From a virus: a DNA stretch of 59,332 nt. Numbering within the stretch: position 1 is the stretch's first letter; each line of letters starts with the position of its first letter. Below are positions 15,767-21,010 of the stretch, one piece after another. Below the pieces are notes generated by a model. That model did not search any database and was not told where the DNA came from. It saw only the letters and a program-made list of their open reading frames with translations. The stretch covers positions 1 through 59,332 of IMG/VR virus record IMGVR_UViG_3300036814_000177; one strand, 5' to 3'. Both the position numbers and the translations under genes were made by a program.

Positions 15767-15850
15767 CCTACCGATTAATGGTTCAGGTCTATTACCAATG
15801 CCTTATCGACCCTCTTTAATGGCGCACTCTGACCTACCGATGAATGGTTC
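15767..15850. repeat. Pair of 18-base direct repeats
   Basis: CCTACCGATTAATGGTTC at 15767-15784 recurs at 15833-15850 with one change (T to G). The copies are 66 bases apart, downstream of the minus-strand terminator of the leader mini-operon. They could be protein binding sites belonging to the same control region as the inverted repeats. Confidence 0.5.
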
Positions 15851-15851
15851 T

Positions 15852-15895
15852 ATAATAAAAAGAAAAGAAAGAAGAGGAGAGGCTTGCGCCCCTCC
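15852..15895 (-). terminator. Rho-independent terminator of the leader mini-operon
   Basis: On the minus strand, GGAGGGGC and GCCTCTCC pair over 8 bp (one G-U pair) with a GCAA tetraloop (15876-15895). A pyrimidine-rich tract follows (complement of 15852-15875) ending in runs of T. It lies seven bases after the last small gene (15902-15997), so transcripts from P2 should end here and not enter the replication operon, which has its own promoter. Confidence 0.75.
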
Positions 15896-15901
15896 AATCC
15901 T

Positions 15902-15997
15902 TCAGATGCGGTGCCAGTAGAACACCCAGTCTCCGTCTTTCCGGCACTTCCACAAGGTGTGGCCGGTGGGCAGCCTGCACACGAGGAGCCTACTCAC
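15902..15997 (-). CDS. Very small protein (31 aa), GTG start
   Basis: GTG at 15997 overlaps the stop of the 59-residue gene upstream (GTGA), and the frame encodes MSRLLVCRLPTGHTLWKCRK plus DGDWVFYWHRI. The composition (two Cys, three Trp, basic) is not random-looking, and the GTGA coupling is the same device used elsewhere in this genome. No function can be assigned. The terminator begins seven bases after the stop. Confidence 0.5.
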   Translation of the reverse strand: MSRLLVCRLPTGHTLWKCRKDGDWVFYWHRI

Positions 15998-16173
15998 TTG
16001 GCCACCTCGAGCTTGGTGCGGAGGGTGATGAGGGTGCTGATGTAAGCCTGCATCTCCCGTTTGAAGTCTTCGGAGCAATTCTCCTCAGCTTCGGTTTCTG
16101 CATCGGCGATCTCGCCGACAATGGTGTCGATGAGCAAGCAGCGCTCAATACTGTCTAGGTCTATGTGTGCCAT
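15994..16173 (-). CDS. Small acidic helical protein (59 aa)
   Basis: ATG at 16173 has a full Shine-Dalgarno sequence (TAGGAGGT) nine bases upstream. The protein (MAHIDLDSIERCLLIDTIVG ...) is acidic in its first half (EIADAETEAEENCSED) and ends in a regular helix (YISTLITLRTKLEVAK). No family is recognised. It belongs to the four-gene leader mini-operon from P2. Small acidic early proteins in phages often bind host enzymes or mimic DNA, but there is no motif to support that here. Confidence 0.75.
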   Translation of the reverse strand: MAHIDLDSIERCLLIDTIVGEIADAETEAEENCSEDFKREMQAYISTLITLRTKLEVAK

Positions 16174-16193
16174 GACGGCGCACCTCCTATGTA

Positions 16194-16215
16194 GGGGGGA
16201 GCCGAAGCTCCCCCC
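16194..16215 (-). other. UUCG-capped hairpin before RBS
   Basis: On the minus transcript GGGGGGAGC and GCTCCCCCC form a perfect 9-bp stem closed by a C(UUCG)G tetraloop, one of the most stable RNA hairpins. It lies 18 bases after the stop of the 59-residue gene at 16234 and about 7 bases before the next Shine-Dalgarno sequence. There is no U-tract, so it probably sets an RNA end or blocks nuclease rather than terminating. Confidence 0.65.
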
Positions 16216-16233
16216 AGTGTGATAGGTATGAAC

Positions 16234-16413
16234 CTACATCTGTTCGGGAGGCATTACACCATCGAACTGTAAGTCCATAATACGCTCGCCTGCACGGCGC
16301 AGGGACTCGAGCAGGTTGAAGCGTGTCCGTGCCTCAACCCAGTCGGGTCTATCGAACGTCTCAACGACGTCCTGTCGGGCGTCGAGGTCGTAGTATAAGA
16401 TACGAAATGCCAC
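16234..16413 (-). CDS. Small charged protein (59 aa), GTG start
   Basis: GTG at 16413 with AAAGGAG about nine bases upstream opens a frame encoding MAFRILYYDLDARQDVVETF, then DRPDWVEARTRFNLLESLRR and a short acidic end. The N-terminal beta strand (AFRILYYDLD), helix (DWVEARTRFNLLESLRRAGERI) and final strand look like a small folded alpha/beta protein. No family is recognised. An ATG four bases earlier opens a different frame with a less protein-like product and is rejected. Confidence 0.7.
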   Translation of the reverse strand: MAFRILYYDLDARQDVVETFDRPDWVEARTRFNLLESLRRAGERIMDLQFDGVMPPEQM

Positions 16414-16427
16414 TGCATTTCTCCTTT

Positions 16428-16461
16428 GAAAAAGGTTCCCCGGAGCGTTCTAGCTCCGGGG
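16428..16461 (-). terminator. GC-rich hairpin with short U-run between leader genes
   Basis: CCCCGGAGC (16438-16446) pairs with GCTCCGGGG (16453-16461), a 9-bp stem with a 6-base loop. On the minus strand it is followed by AACCTTTTTC, a short U-run, so it can act as a partial terminator between the 139-residue gene and the smaller genes downstream, lowering their expression. Confidence 0.55.
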
Positions 16462-16475
16462 TTCCAGTTTAGTCC

Positions 16476-16895
16476 CTAGCCGACTACCTTCATGAAGGCC
16501 GCGAGTGCCGCGTCTTCACCCTTGTTGACAGGCCTTGGAGCCGCCTTAGGCTTCGCGCCTTCAACCGGTCGAACACCGATTGAGACGTTGCCACGCTTCG
16601 ACAACCAGCACTCGAGGCCAGCCGCTTCCGCCGTGGTCACCATGGCCAAGACTTCAGCCGGTGTCCGAGACACGAACTCGTGTTCGTCACCAACGAAGCA
16701 AGGGCTTCCGGGGTAAACCGGCAGCTTCAATTTGGTGGCGTAGGCTACCAGCCCACGTACCGCTGCGAAGCCTTCCTCACTCGTCTCGATTGGGACGCCT
16801 TGCTTTGCGACAGTTAACCGGGCCGAGCTTGCTCCCATCAACGTACCAGTTTTTGAGGCCGGATTGTGGATGGTCGTGTGAGGTTTAATAAACAT
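16476..16895 (-). CDS. Hypothetical protein (139 aa) of the leader mini-operon
   Basis: A 139-residue basic protein, first gene after promoter P2. Residues 35-75 contain TSEEGFAAVRGLVAYATKLK and YPGSPCFVG, and residues 78-115 hold a helix-strand unit with SRTPAEVLAMVTTAEAAGLE and CWLSKRGNVSIGV. A Pro/Lys linker leads to a short terminal helix (GEDAALAAFMKVVG). No family is recognised. AAAGGAC lies about eight bases before the ATG, inside a small GTCC/GGAC stem. The long upstream leader suggests control at the RNA level. Confidence 0.65.
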   Translation of the reverse strand: MFIKPHTTIHNPASKTGTLMGASSARLTVAKQGVPIETSEEGFAAVRGLVAYATKLKLPVYPGSPCFVGDEHEFVSRTPAEVLAMVTTAEAAGLECWLSKRGNVSIGVRPVEGAKPKAAPRPVNKGEDAALAAFMKVVG

Positions 16896-17120
16896 ATTGA
16901 AATGTCCTTTCAGGGACTAAGGCCGTACCGCCGCCGCAATCGGAGGCGGCTTAGGCCTAATCTTTTCTTTCGCGCCCTAAACCAGTGTCTTGCGGGGCAA
17001 GGAAGTCTGCCGTTAGGCCTAGATTACTTCCGACCGTAGTTTTCTAAGGGTCAGCGTCTACCGGGGAAGGCTCGCCTTCTTGAAGTTCCCGTCTCTCCGC
17101 GGTGTGTGGTCCGTTTCGAT
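16896..17120 (-). other. Long structured 5' leader of the mini-operon
   Basis: About 225 bases lie between the expected P2 start and the ATG at 16895 and contain no credible reading frame on the minus strand. They hold the palindrome TTAGGCCTAA (16951-16960), a near copy TTAGGCCTAG (17013-17022), a GCCGCC/GGCGGC stem close to the ribosome site (about 16928-16950) and a weak GTCC/GGAC stem over the Shine-Dalgarno sequence. I recognise no known riboswitch class. Confidence 0.45.
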
Positions 17121-17126
17121 GATTGA

Positions 17127-17155
17127 ATTAAAGCATTATCCGGCGAAAAACACAA
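17127..17155 (-). promoter_or_regulatory. Minus-strand promoter P2 (leader mini-operon)
   Basis: On the minus strand a -10 box TTTAAT (17127-17132, five of six) lies 17 bases from TTGTGT (17150-17155). The -35 box is poor, but the spacer repeats TTTTCGCCGGA from P1 and CAAACTTG flanks both -35 boxes, so both promoters probably answer to the same factor. Between 17156 and 17353 I see no gene or other signal. Confidence 0.6.
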
Positions 17156-17353
17156 GTTTGGCTGGTTTCCGTGCGCTTGCCAAGCCATTGAAAGCATTGA
17201 AACATTCGCGCTGGCGGGGCGCGTCGAGGCTCGACGGGGGGCACTTGGCCAGTCAAAAACTTTGTACCCCCCATAATACTAAACCTCTCTCAACAAACCC
17301 CAAAAAATAGTATATGTAAAGTTACACGTTTTGTTCTTATTCCACCCCAACCC

Positions 17354-17383
17354 TTGACTTTTCACTGCGCATCCGCCTATCCT
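17354..17383 (+). promoter_or_regulatory. Plus-strand late-operon promoter candidate
   Basis: TTGACT (17354-17359) and TATCCT (17378-17383) with an 18-base spacer form a moderate sigma70-like promoter. It is the only one of this quality I see in the 70 bases before the first late gene. It points away from P1 and P2, as expected for the start of the structural operon. Confidence 0.5.
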
Positions 17384-17391
17384 TCGGTACT

Positions 17392-17428
17392 AAGATTTTG
17401 CAAAATCTTGTTTTGTCCGCGAGGACAA
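17392..17428 (+). other. Two stem-loops in the late leader
   Basis: AAGATTTTGCAAAATCTT (17392-17409) is an 18-base perfect palindrome. It is followed at once by TTGTCC-GCGA-GGACAA (17413-17428), a 6-bp stem with a GNRA loop. Both lie just after the expected transcription start and before the ATG at 17452. The palindrome could be an operator; the two together could also protect the 5' end of the late messenger. Confidence 0.55.
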
Positions 17429-17451
17429 TTCTTTAACTGGAGTATTTCACT

Positions 17452-17946
17452 ATGGGCGCTAATGCCACAAATGCAGAAATCGTTACCCTCGATGTAGTTG
17501 AGACCTTCAAGGTTGCTGGAACAGCCGTCAACGCCACTGCCGCTGAACTCAATATGGCGGCTGACAGCTCAGCCAATATGGAGGTTGTAACCACGACCAA
17601 TGTCATTACGGCGGCTGAGAGCGGTAAGACCTTTATCCTGACTAACACAAGTGCGTTCGTCTCGACTCTACCCGCTGCTGCCGCTGGTCTGCGCTATCGG
17701 TTCATTGCTGGTGTGGGCCAGGTCACAGGCGGTAACCATACCATCGTCTGCACAAACAATGACAACACCATGTTCGGCTCTGTTACTGTGGCTGGCGTTG
17801 TGGTTGCGGGAACTGTCGAGGGCAGCATAAACTTCGTTGCTGACACAATGCTCCCCGGTGATTGGTGTGAGGTGTTCAATGACGGAACTAATTGGTACAT
17901 CTCGGGGCAAGCCACCGCGAGTGGTGCGATTACGCTCACCACCTAA
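17452..17946 (+). CDS. Putative structural (decoration-type) protein
   Basis: A 164-residue Ala/Thr/Val-rich beta protein, first gene of the late operon. The VNATAAELNMAADSSANMEV segment and the later ITAAESGKTFILTNTSAFV and FIAGVGQVTGGNHTIV strands are typical of a family seen in marine phage virions, where members appear as capsid-surface or structural proteins. The DWCEVFNDGTNWYISGQATA end fits a small beta-sandwich. First position behind a strong leader suggests high expression. Start ATG 17452 with TGGAG eight bases upstream. The exact place in the particle is not known. Confidence 0.6.
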   Translation: MGANATNAEIVTLDVVETFKVAGTAVNATAAELNMAADSSANMEVVTTTNVITAAESGKTFILTNTSAFVSTLPAAAAGLRYRFIAGVGQVTGGNHTIVCTNNDNTMFGSVTVAGVVVAGTVEGSINFVADTMLPGDWCEVFNDGTNWYISGQATASGAITLTT

Positions 17947-17949
17947 CAC

Positions 17950-17981
17950 TTGACATGAGTGTCAACTAAGAGCTAGGCTCT
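17950..17981 (+). other. Two short stem-loops after the first late gene
   Basis: TTGACA-TGAG-TGTCAA (17950-17965) starts three bases after the stop codon and is followed by AGAGC-TAG-GCTCT (17969-17981). Neither has a U-tract. With the larger stem at 17981-18025 they make the whole 41-base gap structured, which could lower expression of the terminase genes relative to the first late gene. Confidence 0.5.
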
Positions 17982-18025
17982 CCGACCATGGACAACTTGC
18001 CTCTCAAGTACCATCCATGGTCGGA
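17981..18025 (+). promoter_or_regulatory. 12-bp stem enclosing the small terminase start codon
   Basis: TCCGACCATGGA (17981-17992) and TCCATGGTCGGA (18014-18025) are perfect complements. A second stem ACTTG/CAAGT (17995-18009) sits inside. The ATG at 17988-17990 lies within the left arm, so the folded messenger would hide the start codon. The right arm is within the coding sequence (residues 9-13), which means that it has been kept despite coding constraint. Confidence 0.65.
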
Positions 18026-18449
18026 CCGTCTGGCGATGGATATTGCCCTCACCCTTGAGGGTTCGGGGGAGACACTGCCGGAAATTATGAAGCGTCACTC
18101 CATAACTATGGATGACGTGGGGCGCTTCAACGCAGACAGCGTGTTCCTCAAAAAAGTTCACCACCTCCGCGACGAGATCAGAGAGAAGGGGATGACGTTC
18201 CGCCTGAAAGCGAAAGCGCAGGCGGAGGAACTCCTCACAACAAGTTGGACGCTGATCCACAGTGCGGATGTAAGTGCCTCCGTAAAGGCGGACCTCATTA
18301 AGTCCACCGTCAAGTGGGGTGGGCTTGAGCCACAGAAAGACTCCGTCATAGAGGGTGGTGTCGTGGGTGGCGTAACCATACAGATAAATCTGCCAACGGC
18401 GGAGGCAAAGGTGCCGCAGGTCAAGACCATTGACCATGAGAGTGTTTAA
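17988..18449 (+). CDS. Terminase small subunit (putative)
   Basis: A 153-residue mostly helical protein directly before the large terminase. Residues 28-50 (GETLPEIMKRHSITMDDVGR) look like a helix-turn-helix that would bind the packaging site, residues 52-100 form charged helices, and the Gly-rich GGVVGGVTIQINLP end resembles the C-terminal arm by which small terminases contact the large subunit. Size and place fit podovirus small terminases. No obvious ribosome site precedes ATG 17988, and the start is inside a 12-bp stem, so expression is probably held low. An internal ATG at residue 17 is a possible alternative start. Confidence 0.65.
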   Translation: MDNLPLKYHPWSDRLAMDIALTLEGSGETLPEIMKRHSITMDDVGRFNADSVFLKKVHHLRDEIREKGMTFRLKAKAQAEELLTTSWTLIHSADVSASVKADLIKSTVKWGGLEPQKDSVIEGGVVGGVTIQINLPTAEAKVPQVKTIDHESV

Positions 18450-18582
18450 GACATTCGCAGAGGCGCAGGTGTTCACTGCACAACTTGTTGAAGCGGGGGT
18501 TTCATTCACGACGAAGATTGTTACATTCCGCAAGCGGCTCAGAAAGCCGATGGAGATACAGGTGAAGATGTATGGCGTATGA
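18436..18582 (+). CDS. Small basic protein (48 aa) between terminase genes
   Basis: ATG at 18436 lies in the end of the small terminase gene and the stop overlaps the large terminase start by 11 bases. The product, MRVFKTFAEAQVFTAQLVEA followed by GVSFTTKIVTFRKRLRK, is a helix-strand unit with a strongly basic end. Small genes in this position are common in podovirus genomes. The close overlaps on both sides suggest that it couples translation of the two terminase genes. No function is known. Confidence 0.6.
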   Translation: MRVFKTFAEAQVFTAQLVEAGVSFTTKIVTFRKRLRKPMEIQVKMYGV

Positions 18583-19957
18583 GATAGACTACACCCCCAC
18601 CAAGGTGTGCGGGCAGTTCATGGCAGACGACGCTAAGATGCGTGTGCTGATGGGGCCGGTCGGTAGCGGCAAGAGTGTGACTTCAACCTTTGAAGTCATA
18701 CGCAGAGCAGGGGAGCAAGAGCCAAATGAGCAAGGCATCCGCAAGTCAAGGGCGGCGGTTGTCCGCGAAACTGCCCGACAACTCATGGATACTACAATCA
18801 AAACGTTCCTCGATTGGTTCCCACCGGGGGTATGCGGGCGTTACATGCGAACCACAAAGACCTACTTTTTTGAGGTGGGCGACATTGAATGTGAAATTAT
18901 GTTCCGCGCTCTTGATGATGCGGACGATGTGGCCAACCTTAATTCACTTGAGCTAACATTCGCGTGGTTCAACGAGTGTCAGGATATTCACCCCGACATC
19001 ATAGACGCCATGTCCAAGCGCGTTGGGCGTTATCCATCCAAGAAGGACGGTGGCCCGACGTGGTGGGGGATGTGGGGGGACACCAACCCGCCGACGATGG
19101 ATACTTGGTGGTATTACCAGATGGAACACCTTGATCCGGATGACGGGGTCAGCGCCAACGACAACGGGTGGGGGGTGTACAAGCAGCCCAGCGGGCGCAG
19201 TCCCCAAGCGGAGAACATAGAGAACTTAGTGGAGGGATATTATGATACCCAAGGGCGCTCCGAGGAATACATACGAACGTTCATTGATGGGGAGTACGGG
19301 CTTAGCAGTCACGGTCAGCCTGTTTATAAGTATTTTCGCCCTGATTATCATATGGCTACCGAGCGTATGGAGCCTATTGTTAACGGCGTTCGCCCCCTTG
19401 TCATCGGCATGGACTTGGGCCTCACGCCCGCTGCGGTCATTGGCCAGAGCGACCCACGGGGGCGGGCGCTGATATATGACGAAGCTGTGTCGTTTGACAT
19501 GGGGGTGCAACGTTTCGCCCGGACGGTGCTGAAGCCGCTGCTGTTCGAGAGGTTCTCCGGAGCGAACTCCATTATCATCGTTGACCCTGCTGGCGTTCAG
19601 CGGGCACAGACAGACGAGCGCAGCGCCATAGATATCCTCAAGGCCGAGGGGTTCAAGGTCATGGCGGCTAAGACCAACAACGTGTCGGCCCGCCTCAACT
19701 CAGTGGACGAGTACCTCATGCGCCATGCGGATGGGGACTCAGCATTTTTAGTTAACCCTAACTGTACGGCGCTCAAAAGTGCGATGATGGGTGGGTATCG
19801 CTTCCATCCCAAGACCGGGAACATCGAGAAGAACAATCACAGTCACGTTGCCGAGGCGCTACAATATCTTATGCTACACATTGCGAGCATCAGTGACGGG
19901 TCGGTTGTCTCCCAGAGGCGGGAGATAAAGCCGATGTCCGCCATGGGGTGGACGTAA
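18572..19957 (+). CDS. terL: Terminase large subunit
   Basis: A 461-residue packaging motor. The ATPase has Walker A GPVGSGKS (28-35) and Walker B LTFAWFNE with the catalytic E135. The nuclease domain starts with VIGMDLGLTP (D281), continues IIIVDPAG (D338) and ends near HSHVAEALQYL, the pattern of RNase H-like terminase nucleases. It would pump DNA through the portal and cut concatemers. It begins 10 bases before the end of the 48-residue gene, and a strong terminator follows about 100 bases after the stop. The packaging type (headful or fixed end) cannot be decided from the sequence. Confidence 0.93.
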   Translation: MAYEIDYTPTKVCGQFMADDAKMRVLMGPVGSGKSVTSTFEVIRRAGEQEPNEQGIRKSRAAVVRETARQLMDTTIKTFLDWFPPGVCGRYMRTTKTYFFEVGDIECEIMFRALDDADDVANLNSLELTFAWFNECQDIHPDIIDAMSKRVGRYPSKKDGGPTWWGMWGDTNPPTMDTWWYYQMEHLDPDDGVSANDNGWGVYKQPSGRSPQAENIENLVEGYYDTQGRSEEYIRTFIDGEYGLSSHGQPVYKYFRPDYHMATERMEPIVNGVRPLVIGMDLGLTPAAVIGQSDPRGRALIYDEAVSFDMGVQRFARTVLKPLLFERFSGANSIIIVDPAGVQRAQTDERSAIDILKAEGFKVMAAKTNNVSARLNSVDEYLMRHADGDSAFLVNPNCTALKSAMMGGYRFHPKTGNIEKNNHSHVAEALQYLMLHIASISDGSVVSQRREIKPMSAMGWT

Positions 19958-20059
19958 CTTTACTATTGCGTTGTCTCACCGTGTCCCATATAGTTCGCAT
20001 TGGTCGGACATGACCTCGGTTGAGTTTTCCTCCCTGTCAACTCGCCTCCTAGTAAACTT

Positions 20060-20095
20060 CCCCCAGCGGACTCCTAGCCGCTGGGGGGTTTTTTC
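20060..20095 (+). terminator. Strong rho-independent terminator after terL
   Basis: CCCCCAGCGG (20060-20069) and CCGCTGGGGG (20078-20087) make a perfect 10-bp stem with an 8-base loop, followed by G and six T. It ends the packaging transcript; readthrough or the promoter candidate at 20098 would supply the next genes. The rest of the 201-base gap (19958-20158) holds no gene. Confidence 0.88.
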
Positions 20096-20097
20096 TA

Positions 20098-20126
20098 TTG
20101 CTTCACATTCTCCAACAGGTTATAAG
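20098..20126 (+). promoter_or_regulatory. Promoter candidate after the terL terminator
   Basis: TTGCTT (20098-20103) and TATAAG (20121-20126) are 17 bases apart. The -10 box is good (five of six), the -35 weak. It follows the terminator directly and precedes the small basic genes and portal, so a restart of transcription here is plausible. Confidence 0.4.
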
Positions 20127-20158
20127 GAAGCTCCGATAATTTTTAGGGGGTTTTTGCT

Positions 20159-20377
20159 ATGGGTATTAAAGTCGTTAAGCGTAAGGTCAAGTTGACGCCG
20201 ACGCAGAGAGCTGTGATGCGTACGCCAGCAGAACGTGTTGCTGACGGCCTTGCCAAGTCAACGGCGAAGACGCAGCGTACTGGGGTTAGCTCCAGCGTTG
20301 GTAGCCGCGACGTTCTTTCCAAGCCCGGCTTCTTCAAAAAGAACTACCACCCCAATAGCAAAGGGAAGAACCAGTAA
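20159..20377 (+). CDS. Small basic protein 1 (72 aa)
   Basis: A very basic protein (MGIKVVKRKVKLTPTQRAVM) with no hydrophobic core; about one residue in five is Lys or Arg. AGGGGG lies nine bases before the ATG. It is the first of four basic genes that are coupled by TAATG overlaps before the portal. Such proteins may bind DNA or RNA during assembly, or be packaged. No family is recognised. Confidence 0.6.
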   Translation: MGIKVVKRKVKLTPTQRAVMRTPAERVADGLAKSTAKTQRTGVSSSVGSRDVLSKPGFFKKNYHPNSKGKNQ

Positions 20378-20508
20378 TGCCAGTCGTTGGTGGTAAACAC
20401 TATCCGTACACTTCCAAAGGTCGCAAGGCGGCTAAGAGAGCCCAGCGTAGCAAGGCTACTGCTAAGCCGCGAAAGGCCAACAAGATTAAGCAGAGCAGGA
20501 AAAAATAA
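20377..20508 (+). CDS. Small basic protein 2 (43 aa)
   Basis: The frame starts in a TAATG overlap with the previous stop and ends in the next TAATG. The product, MPVVGGKHYPYTSKGRKAAK, continues as an almost pure Lys/Arg/Ala sequence. Its last 12 residues (RKANKIKQSRKK) are identical to the end of the next protein, and the DNA shows that this is a duplication across the gene boundary. Similar short 'VVGGK-YPYT-KG' peptides occur before phage portal genes. Confidence 0.7.
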   Translation: MPVVGGKHYPYTSKGRKAAKRAQRSKATAKPRKANKIKQSRKK

Positions 20509-20551
20509 TGGCTGGTCGTGAGTATTCCAACAAGGATAATAAGAAGGGCAA
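20474..20551 (+). repeat. 78-base direct repeat spanning gene boundaries, copy 1
   Basis: This segment and 20731-20808 agree at 70 of 78 bases without gaps. Each copy covers the last codons of one basic gene, the TAATG junction and the first codons of the next. It marks a tandem duplication of about 257 bases that made an extra small gene. Confidence 0.8.
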
Positions 20552-20765
20552 CACACAGCGGTACTTACCGGTGAAGGTTGTCAGCCGCAAGACCGGCAAG
20601 AAGCAGGTGGGTAAGACTGCGGTTCTGGATATGAACAACAGAATATACGATGCGGCTATTAAGGATAGCACATTAGAAAAGCGTGGCCCCTACGGCAAAC
20701 ATTCAGACCGGATAATTAGGCAAACACGGAAGGCCAACAAGATTAAGCAGAGTAGGAAGAAATAA
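20508..20765 (+). CDS. Small basic protein 3 (85 aa)
   Basis: A basic, low-complexity protein starting MAGREYSNKDNKKGN, which is paralogous to the start of the next protein (MPGRKYSNADNKKGN), while its C-terminus copies that of the previous one. The middle (NNRIYDAAIKDSTLEKRGPY) is unique. It is coupled to both neighbours by TAATG. A structural or nucleic-acid-binding role is possible, but no family is known. Confidence 0.65.
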   Translation: MAGREYSNKDNKKGNTQRYLPVKVVSRKTGKKQVGKTAVLDMNNRIYDAAIKDSTLEKRGPYGKHSDRIIRQTRKANKIKQSRKK

Positions 20766-20808
20766 TGCCTGGTCGTAAGTATTCCAACGCTGACAATAAG
20801 AAGGGCAA
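20731..20808 (+). repeat. 78-base direct repeat spanning gene boundaries, copy 2
   Basis: Second copy of the repeat at 20474-20551, offset by 257 bases with eight substitutions and no gaps. The substitutions mostly keep the encoded residues at the C-terminal side of the junction, so both copies are under coding selection. Confidence 0.8.
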
Positions 20809-21010
20809 TATGAAACGCGCCCCTAAACCATTTGAGCGCGGCGGTAGTATGTACAATAGGTCTGCTCAGCGGGAGAGAGACCTTGAGTCAACGGATGGTG
20901 ACCGCTCTCGCGGCAGAGATGAGTATGGTCGGCTTAAGTATTACAAACCTAAGAAGGGTGCGAAGGCTTCCGAGGGTGATCTGGTCTTGAGGTTTAGGGG
21001 CGGAAAATAA
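20765..21010 (+). CDS. Small basic protein 4 (81 aa)
   Basis: Starts MPGRKYSNADNKKGNMKRAP, shares its first 15 residues in pattern with the previous protein, then diverges into an Arg/Asp/Gly-rich chain (STDGDRSRGRDEYGRLKYYK) and ends LVLRFRGGK. It ends in a TAATG overlap with the portal gene, so it is translated with it. No function is known. Confidence 0.65.
   Translation: MPGRKYSNADNKKGNMKRAPKPFERGGSMYNRSAQRERDLESTDGDRSRGRDEYGRLKYYKPKKGAKASEGDLVLRFRGGK

Noticed and set aside
15708-15920. Plus-strand frame of 70 codons between the origin candidate and the leader genes
   Set aside because: It crosses the minus-strand terminator and direct repeats and has no ribosome site or protein-like pattern.
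17080-17310. Plus-strand frame of 76 codons over promoter P2
   Set aside because: It overlaps the P2 promoter and its spacer motif, lacks a Shine-Dalgarno sequence and encodes an unlikely basic, repetitive product.
15225-17451. Search of the intergenic region for tRNA genes
   Set aside because: No cloverleaf with a T-arm consensus (GTTCRANNC) or CCA-type end is visible; the stems found are short hairpins.
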